DNA of 64,000 bases from Brassica napus (taxonomy: Eukaryota; Streptophyta; Magnoliopsida; Brassicales; Brassicaceae), in assembly GCF_020379485.1 (NCBI RefSeq), contig NC_063436.1:18245389-18309388 (forward strand), written 5' to 3'. Every line of letters starts with the position of its first letter. Position 1 is the first letter of the stretch. The position numbers and the translations under genes were made by a program. Positions 45,727 to 56,672 of the stretch are shown in pieces. The notes beneath the pieces were generated by a model. That model did no database searches. It was not told the DNA's origin and was given only the letters and a program-made list of their open reading frames with translations.

Positions 45727-46071
45727 ATTATCTCTCTCTAGCTCTTTAAATATCTTTCACAACGAACGCTTGCTTCTTTATTATCTTCTCTCTCGAAGAC
45801 AAATGATGTATGGAGGGAAAGGACTAGTCTAGGGAGACTCCGTAACGCTGTCATGGGATCTGTATGTATAGTGACCGTTGGATTGGTTCAAAAACGATCA
45901 CAGCCTTAGAATTAGAACAGCTAACAAAACAGTTGTAAAATAAAATATCTTTTTTTATTTTTTGAACACCTTAAAATAAAATATCTTTACAGAGAAAATA
46001 ACGGACAAAAGAGAGTGGACTCTGGGCCCACGGAGACTTAAGGTAAACAGACATCAAGCCACGTCGTTAAG
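45727..46071. other. USP promoter region up to the PHYB fragment
   Basis: Short upstream region of the minus-strand USP gene. I find no inverted repeat or Helitron end that would explain how the PHYB piece arrived. Confidence 0.45.
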
Positions 46072-46980
46072 GTGAACGAGAATCAGAAACAGTTTCTCGA
46101 AACGAGTGTTTCTTGCGAGAAACAGATCTCGAGGATTGTCAGTGACATGGATCTTGAAAGACTTGAAGACGGGTGAGTTTAGTTAAAACTTAAAAACTCT
46201 CTATAAAATGGTTCTTGATAAGATTTTAAATATTATTTTTTTTCCATTTGATCAGTTCGTTTGAGCTAGTTAGAGAGGAGTTTTACCTCGGAAGTGTCAT
46301 CAACGCAGTTGTAAGCCAAGCCATGTTTTTGTTAAGGGAGAGAGGTCTTCAACTGATCCGTGACATTCCTGAAGAGATCAAATCAATAGCTGTTTATGGA
46401 GACCAGACAAGGACTCAACAGCTCTTAGCTGAGTTTCTGCTGAGTATAATCCGGTATGCACCGTCACAAGAGTGGGTGGAGATCCATCTAAGCCAAGTTT
46501 CAAAGCAAATGGCTGGTGGTTCCTCCACTATCCGCACAGAACTTAGGTATATTTCATTGTTCCCACTGTTCTTGTCTCCTCATATCCGGTTTTGGACTAT
46601 GTTTTGGTTATTTTGTTTTTGGATATAGAACGGTTTTGGACTATGTTTTGATTGGGAACTGATTGTAATTTTTTCAAATTAGCAAACTAACTTTGGTTTC
46701 ATGAACTGGTCTCTCTGTTATGTTTAAATTTGTTGGTTTCAGAATGGCGTGTCCAGGTGAAGGTCTACCACCAGAGCTGGTCCGAGACATGTTCCACAGC
46801 AGCAGGTGGACGAGTCCTGAAGGTTTAGGACTAAGCGTGTGTAGAAAGATTCTAAAGCTCATGAACGGTGAGGTTCAGTACATCCGAGAGTCCGAACGCT
46901 CCTATTTTCTCATCATTCTTGAACTCCCCGTTCCTCCTTTGTCAACAGCTAGCGGCGACATGATGTTGATGATGACATAG
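46072..46980 (+). pseudogene. PHYB: 3'-terminal fragment of phytochrome B (histidine-kinase-related ATPase end)
   Basis: Three exon pieces (46072-46172, 46256-46546, 46743-46980) splice in one frame with correct GT-AG borders and encode [20 protein letters not shown], then SFELVREEFYLGSVINAVVS ... AVYGDQTRTQQLLAEFLLSI, then [20 protein letters not shown] ... [17 protein letters not shown], ending [11 protein letters not shown]. This is the last ~215 residues of PHYB: dimerisation helix end and HATPase-like domain. The PAS, GAF and PHY modules are absent, and upstream of 46072 the similarity stops. The fragment keeps its introns, so it moved as genomic DNA. PHYB itself is not in this chromosomal segment in Arabidopsis. 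A Met at 46146 could start a ~190-aa product, but no promoter is evident. Confidence 0.85.
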
Positions 46981-47470
46981 TATGTCACACTTACATGAGT
47001 TGGCAGGAGAGTTTGTGATGTATGTGTAAGTGTGCGAGTCTAACGAAACTGGAGGAGGACAGGGAGTTTTTTTTTCCCGGTGAGGTTAGTAGAGAAGAGG
47101 AGACTGTTTGCGCTTGACTACCCGGAAAAGAAAACGTAACATGTAGCTATAGAGTCTGCAAGACTTTGTTTTCTCTTTTGTTTGCACCGTGTATATTTGA
47201 TAACTCCAAGAGAGGCAAACGAATGAAAAAAGAGCTTAAATGACCAATCCTTTTAATTGTAACTTGTTATATCAAACAAAACTCAACAGCATGTTATGTC
47301 AACTTTGTTCTCATGACTCGTTACACGTCATATTATATTAGGGTTGTTTAATTGTTGAGGTAAACTATGTCCTTTCCATAAGGTCTATTGAATAAATGAT
47401 CTCGGCTTAGCACTAATAAAAATTGGTTAGAAAAAGCCAAGTTGACAAAAGAAAAAGAAAGAGAAAAAGA
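46981..47470. other. Probable transplanted PHYB 3' UTR and intergenic DNA
   Basis: The first ~200-250 bases are likely PHYB 3' flank carried along with the coding fragment. The exact end of the transplanted piece cannot be seen without the parent sequence. Confidence 0.4.
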
Positions 47471-47479
47471 CCAAAATAA

Positions 47480-47763
47480 CACTAAATCAAGTTTTTGTTT
47501 CCAAACTAGCACTCAAAGCCAAAAATCACAAAATAGCACTCAAGGGGTGGGGTTTAGGGTTTATAATTTAGGGTTTAGGGTTTAGAGTTTAGGTTTTAGG
47601 GTTTAGAGTTGAGAAGTGAGGTTTTGGGGATAAGATTTCAAATTTTGAAAAATAAAAAAATTTAAATTTTTCAAAAGATAAAATGCTATTTTGGTCATTT
47701 TAGTTTTTGAGTGCTATTTTTATGATATAAACTTAGAAATGTGCTATTTTGGAGATTTGCCCA
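47480..47763. repeat. Dispersed repeat with a degenerate telomere-like TTTAGGG core
   Basis: About nine variants of TTTAGGG lie at 47550-47625. The flanks look like imperfect inverted ends: CCAAAATAACACT near 47470 against the complement of GTGCTATTTTGG near 47740. Further internal AAAATRGCACT words occur on both sides. It probably belongs to a MITE-like crucifer family rather than a true telomere relic. Confidence 0.6.
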
Positions 47764-47801
47764 AAAAGAAAATATATAGGACTTTCTTGTATAAACAGAT
47801 A

Positions 47802-48927
47802 CTAGATTTTGATCCGCACGCCCGTGCGGGTGTATTTTTTTAAAAAAATTGATGCTATTTGATTTTTATGTCACTATTTAGGGTTGGGTAAAAAATTCGA
47901 AGTCGAAGAATCGAACTGATCACAATCCGAATAAGTAGTACTAAATCCGAACCGAAATTGATTAAATATCTGAATTATTCAAAATTTTGGTATTTGAAGA
48001 ACTGAAACCTAATCCGATCCGAACCGAAGTATTTTGGGTATCCAAAATAGATTTATATACTTATATATAATAATTATTTTTAGATTTAATATATATAAAA
48101 ACATCCAGAATATATATGATACTTTTAAGTTCGCATAAATGCTTGAAAATATATACAAATAATCAAACGTAAATATCTTATATAGTTAAAAAATACTCAA
48201 AACTCCAAAATACTTAAATAATTATTAATTCTCTATCCAGATATTTAAACCAAACCTATTTAAATTGGTTATCCAAATCCGAACCAAATCCTCAAAGATC
48301 TCAACTGAACACGAAATCCCAAAAGACCCGAAAACGAACCCGAACGCCCACCCCTAATCACTTTTATATATATATATATATATATATATCTTATATGTGT
48401 TATCATAGGTTACAAAATATGTGTTATCATATAATTAATCGTATTTTATATGTACCATTAAATAAGTTTTCTTATAATTAATAATATTTTATACGTACAA
48501 TCATATAAATAATCACATATATTATATTTTAAAATTTAATGTGAAATATAAAAACCATAATTTAAGTTGGTGTTTGAAATTAGGCTTTGTATTGTATTTT
48601 TCTTATATATATTGAAAACATTTTTATAGTAATTATTGGAAAATATGTTAGTAAAATTAAAATTTTGAATATATGTATATTTTTAAATGAATTTTTGATA
48701 TAAATCAATTTTAAATTATTATTTTGATTTGAATATATATATCAAACAACATAGACCCATTACTTTTTAATATAATTTAATGGATTTCCAATTTTTTTTA
48801 ATAGCATAAACCCATTATTTTATTTCCTAACTTACTGCTATCCATGTTTCCAAACAGTACTATTTTTTTAATTATTATCCATATTGCCAAACAATCTCAA
48901 TGTGTACTTCAACTTTAATAATATAGA
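47802..48927 (-). mobile_element. Non-autonomous Helitron, 1126 bp
   Basis: On the minus strand it starts TCTATATTATTAAAG and ends with a near-perfect palindromic hairpin (CCGCACG, GG, CGTGCGG) followed by ATCAAAATCTAG. It lies between host A (47801) and T (48928). An internal segment (about 47880-48360) is rich in CCGAA/TTCGG words and contains a TA microsatellite near 48366-48390. No Rep/helicase coding sequence is present. Confidence 0.88.
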
Positions 48928-49898
48928 TGATTGCTCCGAGAGAATTATTCACAAACACATGAAGTCGATAAAAAAACTAGAGCTTATAAACTTATCGTCT
49001 TTAACCAATTTTACTATTATTCTCCTTGTAATCAGATAAAATTATTTTGAATAATTTATTGTCGAATTCGTGATTTCATTTCAAGTCTTTGGCATTTTAA
49101 ATAATAAGGGTGAAATATTATAGGGAAAATTGTTTTTTTAGACCAAAAAAATATGGACATTGTCCCATTAGACTAATTTCAAATTTGGTCCATTTTTTCC
49201 TATAATGCCCTTTTTATTTATAAAAATAAACCAAATAAATAGTTTTACAAACCAAAAAAATTAGGAAAAATAAGAATTGCATTGTAAATAACTATACCAA
49301 TTTAGAGGTGTTTTTTTTGTTCTAAAAATGTTTAAATAAAAATTTCAAATTTTGTTCTACGGACTGTAGAATGTACATTCTACAAAGTAGAAAATGAAAT
49401 CTACATTTTTCATTAGATCTACAATGGTTAGAATATGTCTTCCACGTTTTTCAATAAATCTACTAAAGTTAGAATACATAATCTACGGAAATAACAGTAA
49501 TCTAAAAATATTTAGAATACACATTCCGCGCTTAGCGTGCAATTCTAAAATATGTAGAAGCTACAATCTACACATTACATAAAATCTAAAAGCCGTAGAA
49601 ATCGATTTCTAAAGGTTAACTATATTCTACAAATAGTAGAATGCAGATTCTACGGATAAGTTTGAACAATTCCGAAAATATGGGAAGTAGATTTTTGAAA
49701 ATATTTGAAAATATTTTGTTTCCATTTTTTAAAAAATCGATTTTTTGCACAAAAAAAAACCTGGCTAGGTCTTCTTCAAACACGTATTTGCCCCTTCAAT
49801 AACCCCTTGACATTTCACAAAGAATTCTCAAAGTGTCTTCCATGATTCATATCTATGCATGGGGTATGGGAATTGGTTTTGTCTATTTGGTTTTATTA

Positions 49899-50232
49899 GG
49901 CCATACAAGAGACAGTTGAGAAACTGTCTAAGATCGTCAAGAAGCAGCTATCACTCAAAGACGATCAAAGGGTCGTTGCAGAAACCAAATTCACCGATCT
50001 TGGAGCTGATTCTATTGACACGGCAATTCATCGAACATTCTCTTATGTGAATACATAACTTGTTGAGTTTTTTTTAAATACTGATTAATTGAGTGTTTTT
50101 TTTTTTGCAGGTTTAGATAGTGATGGGCTTAGAGGAAGAGTTTCACATCGAAATGGCTGAAGAAAAATCACAGAAGATTCAGTGGAAGAAGCTGCTGAGC
50201 TCATTGATGAGCTCGTGCAAGCCAAGAAGTAA
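49899..50232 (+). pseudogene. Plastid acyl carrier protein fragment inside the Pack-MULE
   Basis: An AG at ~49898 precedes [20 protein letters not shown] and [13 protein letters not shown], containing the phosphopantetheine-attachment Ser in DSI. After an intron-like gap ending TTTTTTTGCAG (50110) the next exon reads V-stop-IVMGLEEEFHIEMAEEKSQKI, then a frameshift, then EEAAELIDELVQAKK and TAA at 50230-50232. The stop (TAG where GAG is expected), the shift, and the missing transit-peptide exon make it a pseudogene. The retained intron shows DNA-level capture. Confidence 0.85.
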
Positions 50233-50588
50233 TTTAGTATAAGAGATCCGACTATCTGAGGCTTTCTGTTTGTTGTTTTCATAATCTTTCTGTCATTTTC
50301 TTTTAATATGTCAAGTCAAGCGACTCTTTGCTAGTACTGTATGCCATAGATCTCTCTATTTGTCGACTGAAACTTTTGGTTACACATGAAGCCTTGTTCT
50401 TTTCATTTCTTAAATCGAAATGCCAAATGCGAGATTAGGCAAAATGCGTGCAAGAGAGAGAGAGATAGAAGTTACTTATATCACTCATGTATAGGGAGTC
50501 TTGTATTAATACATACATAAGTGAAAGAGTAGGCCCTAAGATGACAATTTGTAAACAATCCTTTTCACATTGTATATACAGGTTCTTA

Positions 50589-51293
50589 TTATTCCCAATC
50601 GGGGTCAAAGAATCCAGCATCCTTCATCTCTGAATAGTAGACATTCTCCATGTTCAGATCTTCCTCCTGCATCAAAACCATCACCAAATCATTTGAACAT
50701 TGCAATAATCACATGCCTAGAGGGATGCTTTGGTGTAAACGAGTTAAGAAACATTTTGGGATAAACATGAAGGGGCATGAGTGTAAACGAGTTAAGAAAC
50801 TGTCCTAAGCTACAGAAGGTGGGATTAACAGAGATCAAACACGGTTCAACAACATAAAAAAAAGACACAACATTGTGAAAAAATCTAATCTTTAAACAAT
50901 CCCGAAAGGTAACAACAACACATACATAATAATCAAGAAACAAGACACAACAAAGCTAACAGAGACAAAACAAGAACACAAACACATAAAAAAAAACACC
51001 TACATTCTTAAATCGATTCACAAGAACACAAGAACATATACATAAACACTAATCTATACGCTTTTTACAGAGACTAACCACAATGAAAACACATGCAAAG
51101 AAGAATAAAAACAAAATTTCATACCATGAAAACAAAATTTCATACAAAACAAAGCTTTTGACTTATCAAGGATATAAACCGGAGAAGAAGGATGTGGATG
51201 TAGATTCCGACCGACGGAGGAGGCGGTGTTGGATGGCTCCGAGCACGACGAGACAAAGGAGATGCGAAGGTGATACGGAGGAGACGACGCCAT
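50589..51293 (-). CDS. Hypothetical small protein, two exons, inside the Pack-MULE
   Basis: On the minus strand exon 1 (51293-51180) reads MASSPPYHLRISFVSSCSEP and on to HPHPSSP. Exon 2 (50666-50589) reads EEDLNMENVYYSEMKDAGFF, then DPDWE and a stop. Joining at SSP/EED keeps phase 0, with GT and CAG borders, and gives 63 aa. The Ser/Arg-rich, acid-poor N-terminus could be an organelle-targeting peptide, and the acidic C-terminus looks conserved in style, but I do not recognise the family. Being within the transposon it may be a captured fragment. The splice choice is the weakest part of the model. Confidence 0.45.
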
Positions 51294-51529
51294 CGAGAAG
51301 AAGAGGAATTAGGTTTTGATGATTTGGGAATTTTCCCCTTTTCTATTTTTTGTAACGTATAATAAATAATAAACTAAATTAATTTGTTACCTTTAGTTAA
51401 GTTAATTTAAGGTTATAATAGGCAATTACGAAAATATTAACCTAATGAGACAATTATACTTTGGGATTAGTCTAATGGGACAATGTCCCTATTTTTTTGC
51501 TCTAAAAAAACAATTTTCCCAATATTATA

Positions 51530-52088
51530 AGGACTACAAGTAAGCACTAGTTACTAGAGCGATCAACAATGTAAATGATAGTGGGGATTTTGCAGTTAAT
51601 GTGGCTACCGAATCAAAAGTAGTTGAGAAGCTCTAAATGTTAAAAGAGAGTAAGATACTATTCAAACTTAATTACATATCCCCACATTTCCTCGCTGTCT
51701 CTCCGCATAGTTTTAATTAGAACTAGTAGTCTGTTTTGAATTTTCTATGCACGTAAGCTATAAGTTGTAATGCGGTATACAAATATTGAAATGGTAAACT
51801 AGGAGAACATGGAATTAAATATAGGAAGAGTAGACTAATATATATAAAAAGAGGCACTTGGGTGTCACACATTAATTGCTTCGTAGAAAAAATTGAACAT
51901 GAGAGATTGGGACGTGAGAACATGCGGAGAAACGCGGTGTAGGAAAGATGTTGAAGGGCTCTCTCAACCATATCTCATAAATGCTCTCTCTACTCACTAT
52001 ATAGTATATATAGTGTTAGTAGCTAGTCAAGTGAGCTATAACAATTGTATACATCACTAAACAAGATATTAGAAAATATATCAAAGAT
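51530..52088. other. Promoter region of the glycine-rich protein gene
   Basis: AT-rich DNA. A TATA-like run CACTATATAGTATATATAG at about 51996-52014 lies ~80 bp upstream of the start codon. Confidence 0.5.
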
Positions 52089-53015
52089 ATGGGGAAAGTA
52101 TCTCTTTGGTTTTTGAGTTTGATGTTTGTAGTGGTGGTGATAGGGGTTGTGGAGTGTAGGAGACTTGAGAAGGAGACGTTAGGTGGCGGTGGTGGTGGAA
52201 TTGGCGGCGGTTTTGGTGGCGGCAAAGGTTTTGGAGGAGGAATTGGTGGCGGGGGAGGTGCCGGTGGAGGTTTTGGTGGTGGTGTAGGAGGAGGCCATGG
52301 CGGCGGTCTAGGAGGTGGCATTGGTGGAGGCCACGGTGGAGGTGCCGGTGGAGGTTTTGGTGGTGGTATAGGAGGAGGCCATGGTGGCGGTCTAGGAGGT
52401 GGCCATGGTGGCGGTCTAGGAGGTGGCATTGGTGGAAGCCACGGTGGAGGTATTGGTGGCGGTGCTGGTGGAGGGCTCGGAGGAGGCCACGGTGGAGGTA
52501 TTGGTGGTGGTGCCGGTGGAGGTGCTGGTGGTGGTCTAGGAGGCGGTGCTGGTGGAGGTATTGGTGGTGGTGCCGGTGGAGGTGCTGGTGGTGGTCTAGG
52601 AGGTGGTGCAGGAGGCGGTGCTGGTGGAGGGCTCGGTGGAGGCCACGGTGGAGGTATTGGTGGTGGTGCCGGTGGAGGTTCTGGTGGTGGTCTAGGAGGT
52701 GGTGCTGGTGGAGGAATCGGAGGAGGGCACGGTGGAGGTATTGGTGGTGGTGCCGGTGGCGGTGCAGGTGGAGGTGGAGGATTAGGCGGTGGTGCCGGAG
52801 GAGGATTTGGTGGTGGTATTGGAGGAGGAGCTGGTGGAGGAGCTGGCGGAGGAGCTGGGGGAGGATTCGGTGGTGGTGCTGGTGGGGGTCACGGTGGAGG
52901 TGTTGGTGGAGGATCAGGCGGAGGATTTGGTGCTGGTGGTGGTGCCGGCGGAGGAGCTGGTGGAGGATTCGGTGGTGGTGGTGGTGCCGGTGGAGGGTTT
53001 GGCGGTGGATTTTAA
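52089..53015 (+). CDS. Secreted glycine-rich protein
   Basis: A single exon encodes 308 aa. The signal peptide (MGKVSLWFLSLMFVVVVIGVVEC) is followed by a short charged segment (RRLEKETL), then ~275 residues of GGGX repeats with X cycling through I, F, A, L, H, V and S. It ends GGFGGGF. Longer DNA units recur: blocks containing GGHGGG, GGIGGG and GGAGGG repeat with near-identical codons, pointing to expansion by unequal exchange. Class I plant GRPs of this kind are structural cell-wall proteins. I recall that the Arabidopsis gene at this position (At3g17050) is annotated as a pseudogene, whereas here the frame is fully open. The complementary strand reads as a proline-rich frame, a simple mirror of the GGN codons. 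Confidence 0.85.
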   Translation: MGKVSLWFLSLMFVVVVIGVVECRRLEKETLGGGGGGIGGGFGGGKGFGGGIGGGGGAGGGFGGGVGGGHGGGLGGGIGGGHGGGAGGGFGGGIGGGHGGGLGGGHGGGLGGGIGGSHGGGIGGGAGGGLGGGHGGGIGGGAGGGAGGGLGGGAGGGIGGGAGGGAGGGLGGGAGGGAGGGLGGGHGGGIGGGAGGGSGGGLGGGAGGGIGGGHGGGIGGGAGGGAGGGGGLGGGAGGGFGGGIGGGAGGGAGGGAGGGFGGGAGGGHGGGVGGGSGGGFGAGGGAGGGAGGGFGGGGGAGGGFGGGF

Positions 53016-53455
53016 AATTTTAGTAATTCAGTATTCATACAAAATCTATTCTTGGCTTGTACTAAGCTAGGGCTACTAGTTACTTATGTACCAAGTCATA
53101 TGAGAAGAATGATATTTTTTTCTGATTTACTTTGTAACGATAACGAAATTTTAAATATTTGAAACATCTTCCAGTATTCACAATATTTTTTCGTTGGCTA
53201 GTTAATCTAATTAATCAGTCGGGAAATTATTTTAAATTATGAGATATGATTATAGTTTAGGTTACATATATTATAAAAATGGAAATTTATCTTATATAAT
53301 GCGTGCAAACGACATAAGAATTTCCAATCAGTCTACAATCATTTTAGAGTAGAACAAAAAGAGAGAAAACTATTTCGTATAGTGAAGAAAAGATTGGGTT
53401 CTTCTTTCTTCATATGTTTTCTTCCAAGCCAAACGGGAGACACGCATAAGAAGCT
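53016..53455. other. 3' flanks of the GRP and pectin methylesterase-like genes
   Basis: Short convergent intergenic region, AT-rich, containing both 3' UTRs. Nothing else is seen. Confidence 0.5.
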
Positions 53456-54880
53456 CTAAGAGTTTTGATGAAGCCAAACAGGGAGCCAAGAAGTTCCATC
53501 AATAAAATCAATAGACAAGAAAGACTCAACTTCTTGTTTGGTCAGTTCTTTAGCCCAGTCTGATCTACCTTGTCGCTCAGCACCTGGTCCATGACACTTA
53601 TACTCCGCATGGTATATATCCCTGATCAAAAGTCTCAACAGTATTAGTATAAACATGAACAGTAATAAGATATAAATAATAATTAGAGACTAACTTGGTC
53701 GAGCCATCGTAGCTCCAGTTGGTCCAACCGCTAGGGACAACGGTCTTGGACAAGTAAGTCTTGGCAAAGATGACTCGAGAATAAGGTCCCTTAGCACGGC
53801 CTAAGTAGACTTCATCGATTCCGTACACTTTGCCTCTTATGAACACATAACCTGTGTGTTCCTCTGCGCTTTCCCTGTGGTGTGCTGTGATTGACCCATA
53901 CGGTTTCACCCTCTTGTCCGATATCACAAATATCTCACAATTCTGTAACAATTTTATAAAAGATAAAAAAAAAAGTGATATAATATATGGCGGTCAATAT
54001 ATATGTTATGTTTTAGAGAATGTGAAAAACGCACGTTGAAAATGGAAGTTGCACGACCGAAGATGAAGTCGATGGAGCCTTGGATGTAACACTCATGGTA
54101 GTAATGTCTACCTTTGTTATCAAACAAAGTGTTGTGCAAGCTGTAGAACGCACAATGGTAAAACGCAACTTTATCAGCCGCCACAAACGCTGCCACCGAT
54201 TGATTGTCAGACGTGAACGCCAATCCGACCGGTGCATCATTCTGTATATTCATCACAAAAAATTCATTAAGACACAAATGTCATGTTACGTAATCAAAAT
54301 CTACAATTGTTTAATACATACCCTGATGCTGATACCAAAAGCAACGAAGTGATTAGCTTCGACTTTGAAAGTGGCTGAAGCAACATTATCGACAGCACTT
54401 TGCGATGATTCAATGACTGTCTTTCCTCTTCCGTTACCTCTCATGAATATGAACGGCTTGTTCTCCGGAATGTGCACTCTCTCCCTATTTCCTCAGAAAA
54501 GAAAAAAATCATCAAAATTCAAAATAAATGTTTGTATGTGACAATAGTAATGCATAATATTACTATAAATATAGGTATGTTATGTAACATGATTTGCGCG
54601 TATGAAGTAATGTAAAAGGTTAAACGTACTTGTAGATTCCTTTACGGACATGGACGATAATCCAATTAGAGTTACCAACAGGAACAGCATCAATGGCTTT
54701 TTGAACCGAAGTGTAGTCTCCTTTGCCTTCAATATCGACGATGATCGATCTATTTGTTGCGATCTTTTCCGTCAGAAGCGGCGCGCCGAACTTCGTCGTT
54801 TGCACTGCGGATGCGTCCGAACCCCATACGGACATTGCAACCAGGGTTAGGGCAAGGATCATTCCTGCTCGATGATCCAT
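53456..54880 (-). CDS. Pectin methylesterase-like protein (CE8 fold) with altered active site
   Basis: Five exons on the minus strand (54880-54630, 54484-54322, 54241-54035, 53942-53695, 53621-53456) encode 344 aa. The signal peptide is ~25 residues (MILALTLVAMSVWGSDASA) and there is no PMEI pro-domain (group 1 type). Beta-helix landmarks are YTSVQKAIDAVP, KPFIFMRGNG, SATFKVEANHF, QSVAAFVAADK, GSIDFIFG, VYLGRAKGPYSR and SGWTNWSYDG. The usual QDT motif is HNT at 174-176, so the first catalytic Asp is Asn175. The nucleophile D196 and R256 remain, but the Trp normally after LGRP is missing. I recall the Arabidopsis collinear gene At3g17060 as similar. It may be a weak or inactive esterase acting in the apoplast. 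Confidence 0.9.
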
Positions 54881-55573
54881 CTTTATCTTTTGGGGTTTTT
54901 AGTTTTCTTTTTGGAATGGGGATGTGAGGAAGATGTTATATGGTGAAGGAAGAGGTTAGAATTAGAAAACAGGTTTTTAAATTTAGGGTGTTTCGTTGTG
55001 TTTGTTTTGTTTGGGAGGTAAGGGCTTAAACAGGTTTTTAGGCAACGTTTATTTTTAGACATTTATTATTGATTAATGGGTGAAAAATAATTCGAGATAT
55101 ATATATATTTCTATCTTTGGTAACAAAGAAATCATTGTGGTATAAATCTTTCATTGTCCTCAAAAATAAATTAAAAACACTACATATTACTTTTGACTAA
55201 TTACTATATATTTATTTTCTTGTTATTCATATATTTTTACTATGTTTTTCTCATTATATCATCATATCGTTTATAATCTAGGATATATCCTCCTTCACAT
55301 AACAATATCATTGATTCATCGTCATAAATTGATATTATGAGTTATGCCGATGTGTAGACATGCATGCAATGCTCTACACCAACATTGTTTTAGCTATATA
55401 TACAGGTTGTCAACAAGTACTTCGCTCAAGGGCCATGATAAACTCAAGAAACTTTCGGTGGGGTTTCCGTAAAGCTTAGCACCCGCAATTACATCCGCAT
55501 ATATAATATATACATACATATATATGTATTTTAAGAATCTAAGAGCAAGAAACTTCCGATAATGTTGCTCTAA

Positions 55574-55794
55574 GAGCATCTTTAACTCTAATAACCCTTT
55601 TTGGGTTCTTAATTTTTTTTTTGATTTAGAAAAAAAAAATTAAAAACTAACTAATCGTGGATCGCCACGTGTTAGTGGGACCCGCGAAAATACAAGAACC
55701 AAGCTCTTAGAGAAGGGATTTAGATATCAAATCTTAATTTTTTGTGGGTCCCACCTCTTAAGAATCCTCCTAAAAGGTGGAGATAATCATGCTC
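55574..55794. mobile_element. MITE with TAA target duplication (GAGCAT-end family)
   Basis: The 221-bp element starts GAGCATCTTTAACTC and ends AATCATGCTC, with TAA on both sides (55571-55573, 55795-55797). The TIR and 3-bp TWA-type duplication suggest PIF/Harbinger. It is the same family as 60851-61058 and 62043-62174. Confidence 0.7.
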
Positions 55795-56000
55795 TAATCG
55801 TGCTCGGCATTTTCAGTCATGCCGTTTGTCAGAAAACTGCATGCCGTTTATGCCATCTGACATGCACGTAAAGTAGATGAATTGTTATAATCTTTATCAT
55901 GAAATGGTTATAAATATGCTCTCAAGTCTCCACTGATTATGAGTTCTCTCCAATGTTTGAATTTTTGAAATTGTTTTCTTTTCAACAAACTCCATATATT

Positions 56001-56672
56001 GGGAGTGATTGGTTGGGTTTTATCTCCCTACTTTAGCTTTATTTATTTTTAAATCACTAAATTTTACCAATCATGTTGTAGCTTTACTTTTTAAAATTAA
56101 AGTCTACATCAAGTTTTTATTTAGTTTTACCAATCATGCTTTAGTTTTATTTTTTATGCTACAGCAAAAAAATAAAGCAAAACTTTTTCTTATGTATTTT
56201 AGGCAAAAATGCTACATCATTTTTTTATAGGCTGTAGAATCTGTAAAAAAAAAAAAATATCTATAATATCAAATAAATTATATAATCATAATAAAAACTT
56301 TTATAAATATTTTAATTTTGAATTTGAGTATTTTTTAATTATTAACATATTTAAATAATATAAATATTATTTACATATCACATTTTAAATTACGATAAAT
56401 TTTGATAATTTATAAAAAATATTAATATAAATTATTTTAATTCATATAAAATAATAATTTTATATATACAACACATATTTTATATATTTTAATTTAAAAT
56501 ATCTACAACCTATAACTTACAGCTACAACAAATTTAACTACAACAAAAGTCTCTGCAGAAAAAGTCTACAGTAACAACTTTACAGTAACAACTTTACAGC
56601 TACAACCAATTTATCTACAGCTAAATATCTACAGCTAAAATTTTTAAAACCACAGTCGAACCAATCATCACC
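56001..56672. mobile_element. MITE with GATTGGT-type ends, copy 1
   Basis: The 672-bp element starts GGGAGTGATTGGTTGGG and ends CGAACCAATCATCACC, with ATT on both sides. The interior is AT-rich with many CTACAG and CTGTAG words. Two more elements (59618, 62549) share the six bases plus GATTGG end structure and 3-bp duplications. Confidence 0.7.

Larger units (their letters stand above)
49123..51520. mobile_element. Pack-MULE: Mutator-like transposon carrying gene fragments
   Basis: The 2398-bp element is bounded by 55-bp terminal inverted repeats (49123-49177 and 51466-51520, two mismatches by eye) that begin GGGAAAATTGTTTTTTTAGA. It is flanked by a perfect 9-bp duplication AATATTATA (49114-49122 and 51521-51529), the size typical of Mutator transposons. 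There is no transposase. Inside are an acyl carrier protein gene fragment (49899-50232, plus) and a small two-exon gene (50589-51293, minus). Neither is expected at this position by Arabidopsis collinearity. The left third (49360-49700) has many short palindromic-like words around TAGAAT and ATTCTA. Confidence 0.9.

Noticed and set aside
52016..52429. Proline-rich 137-aa ORF antisense to the glycine-rich gene
   Set aside because: It is the mirror of GGN glycine codons, with no signal or promoter on that strand.
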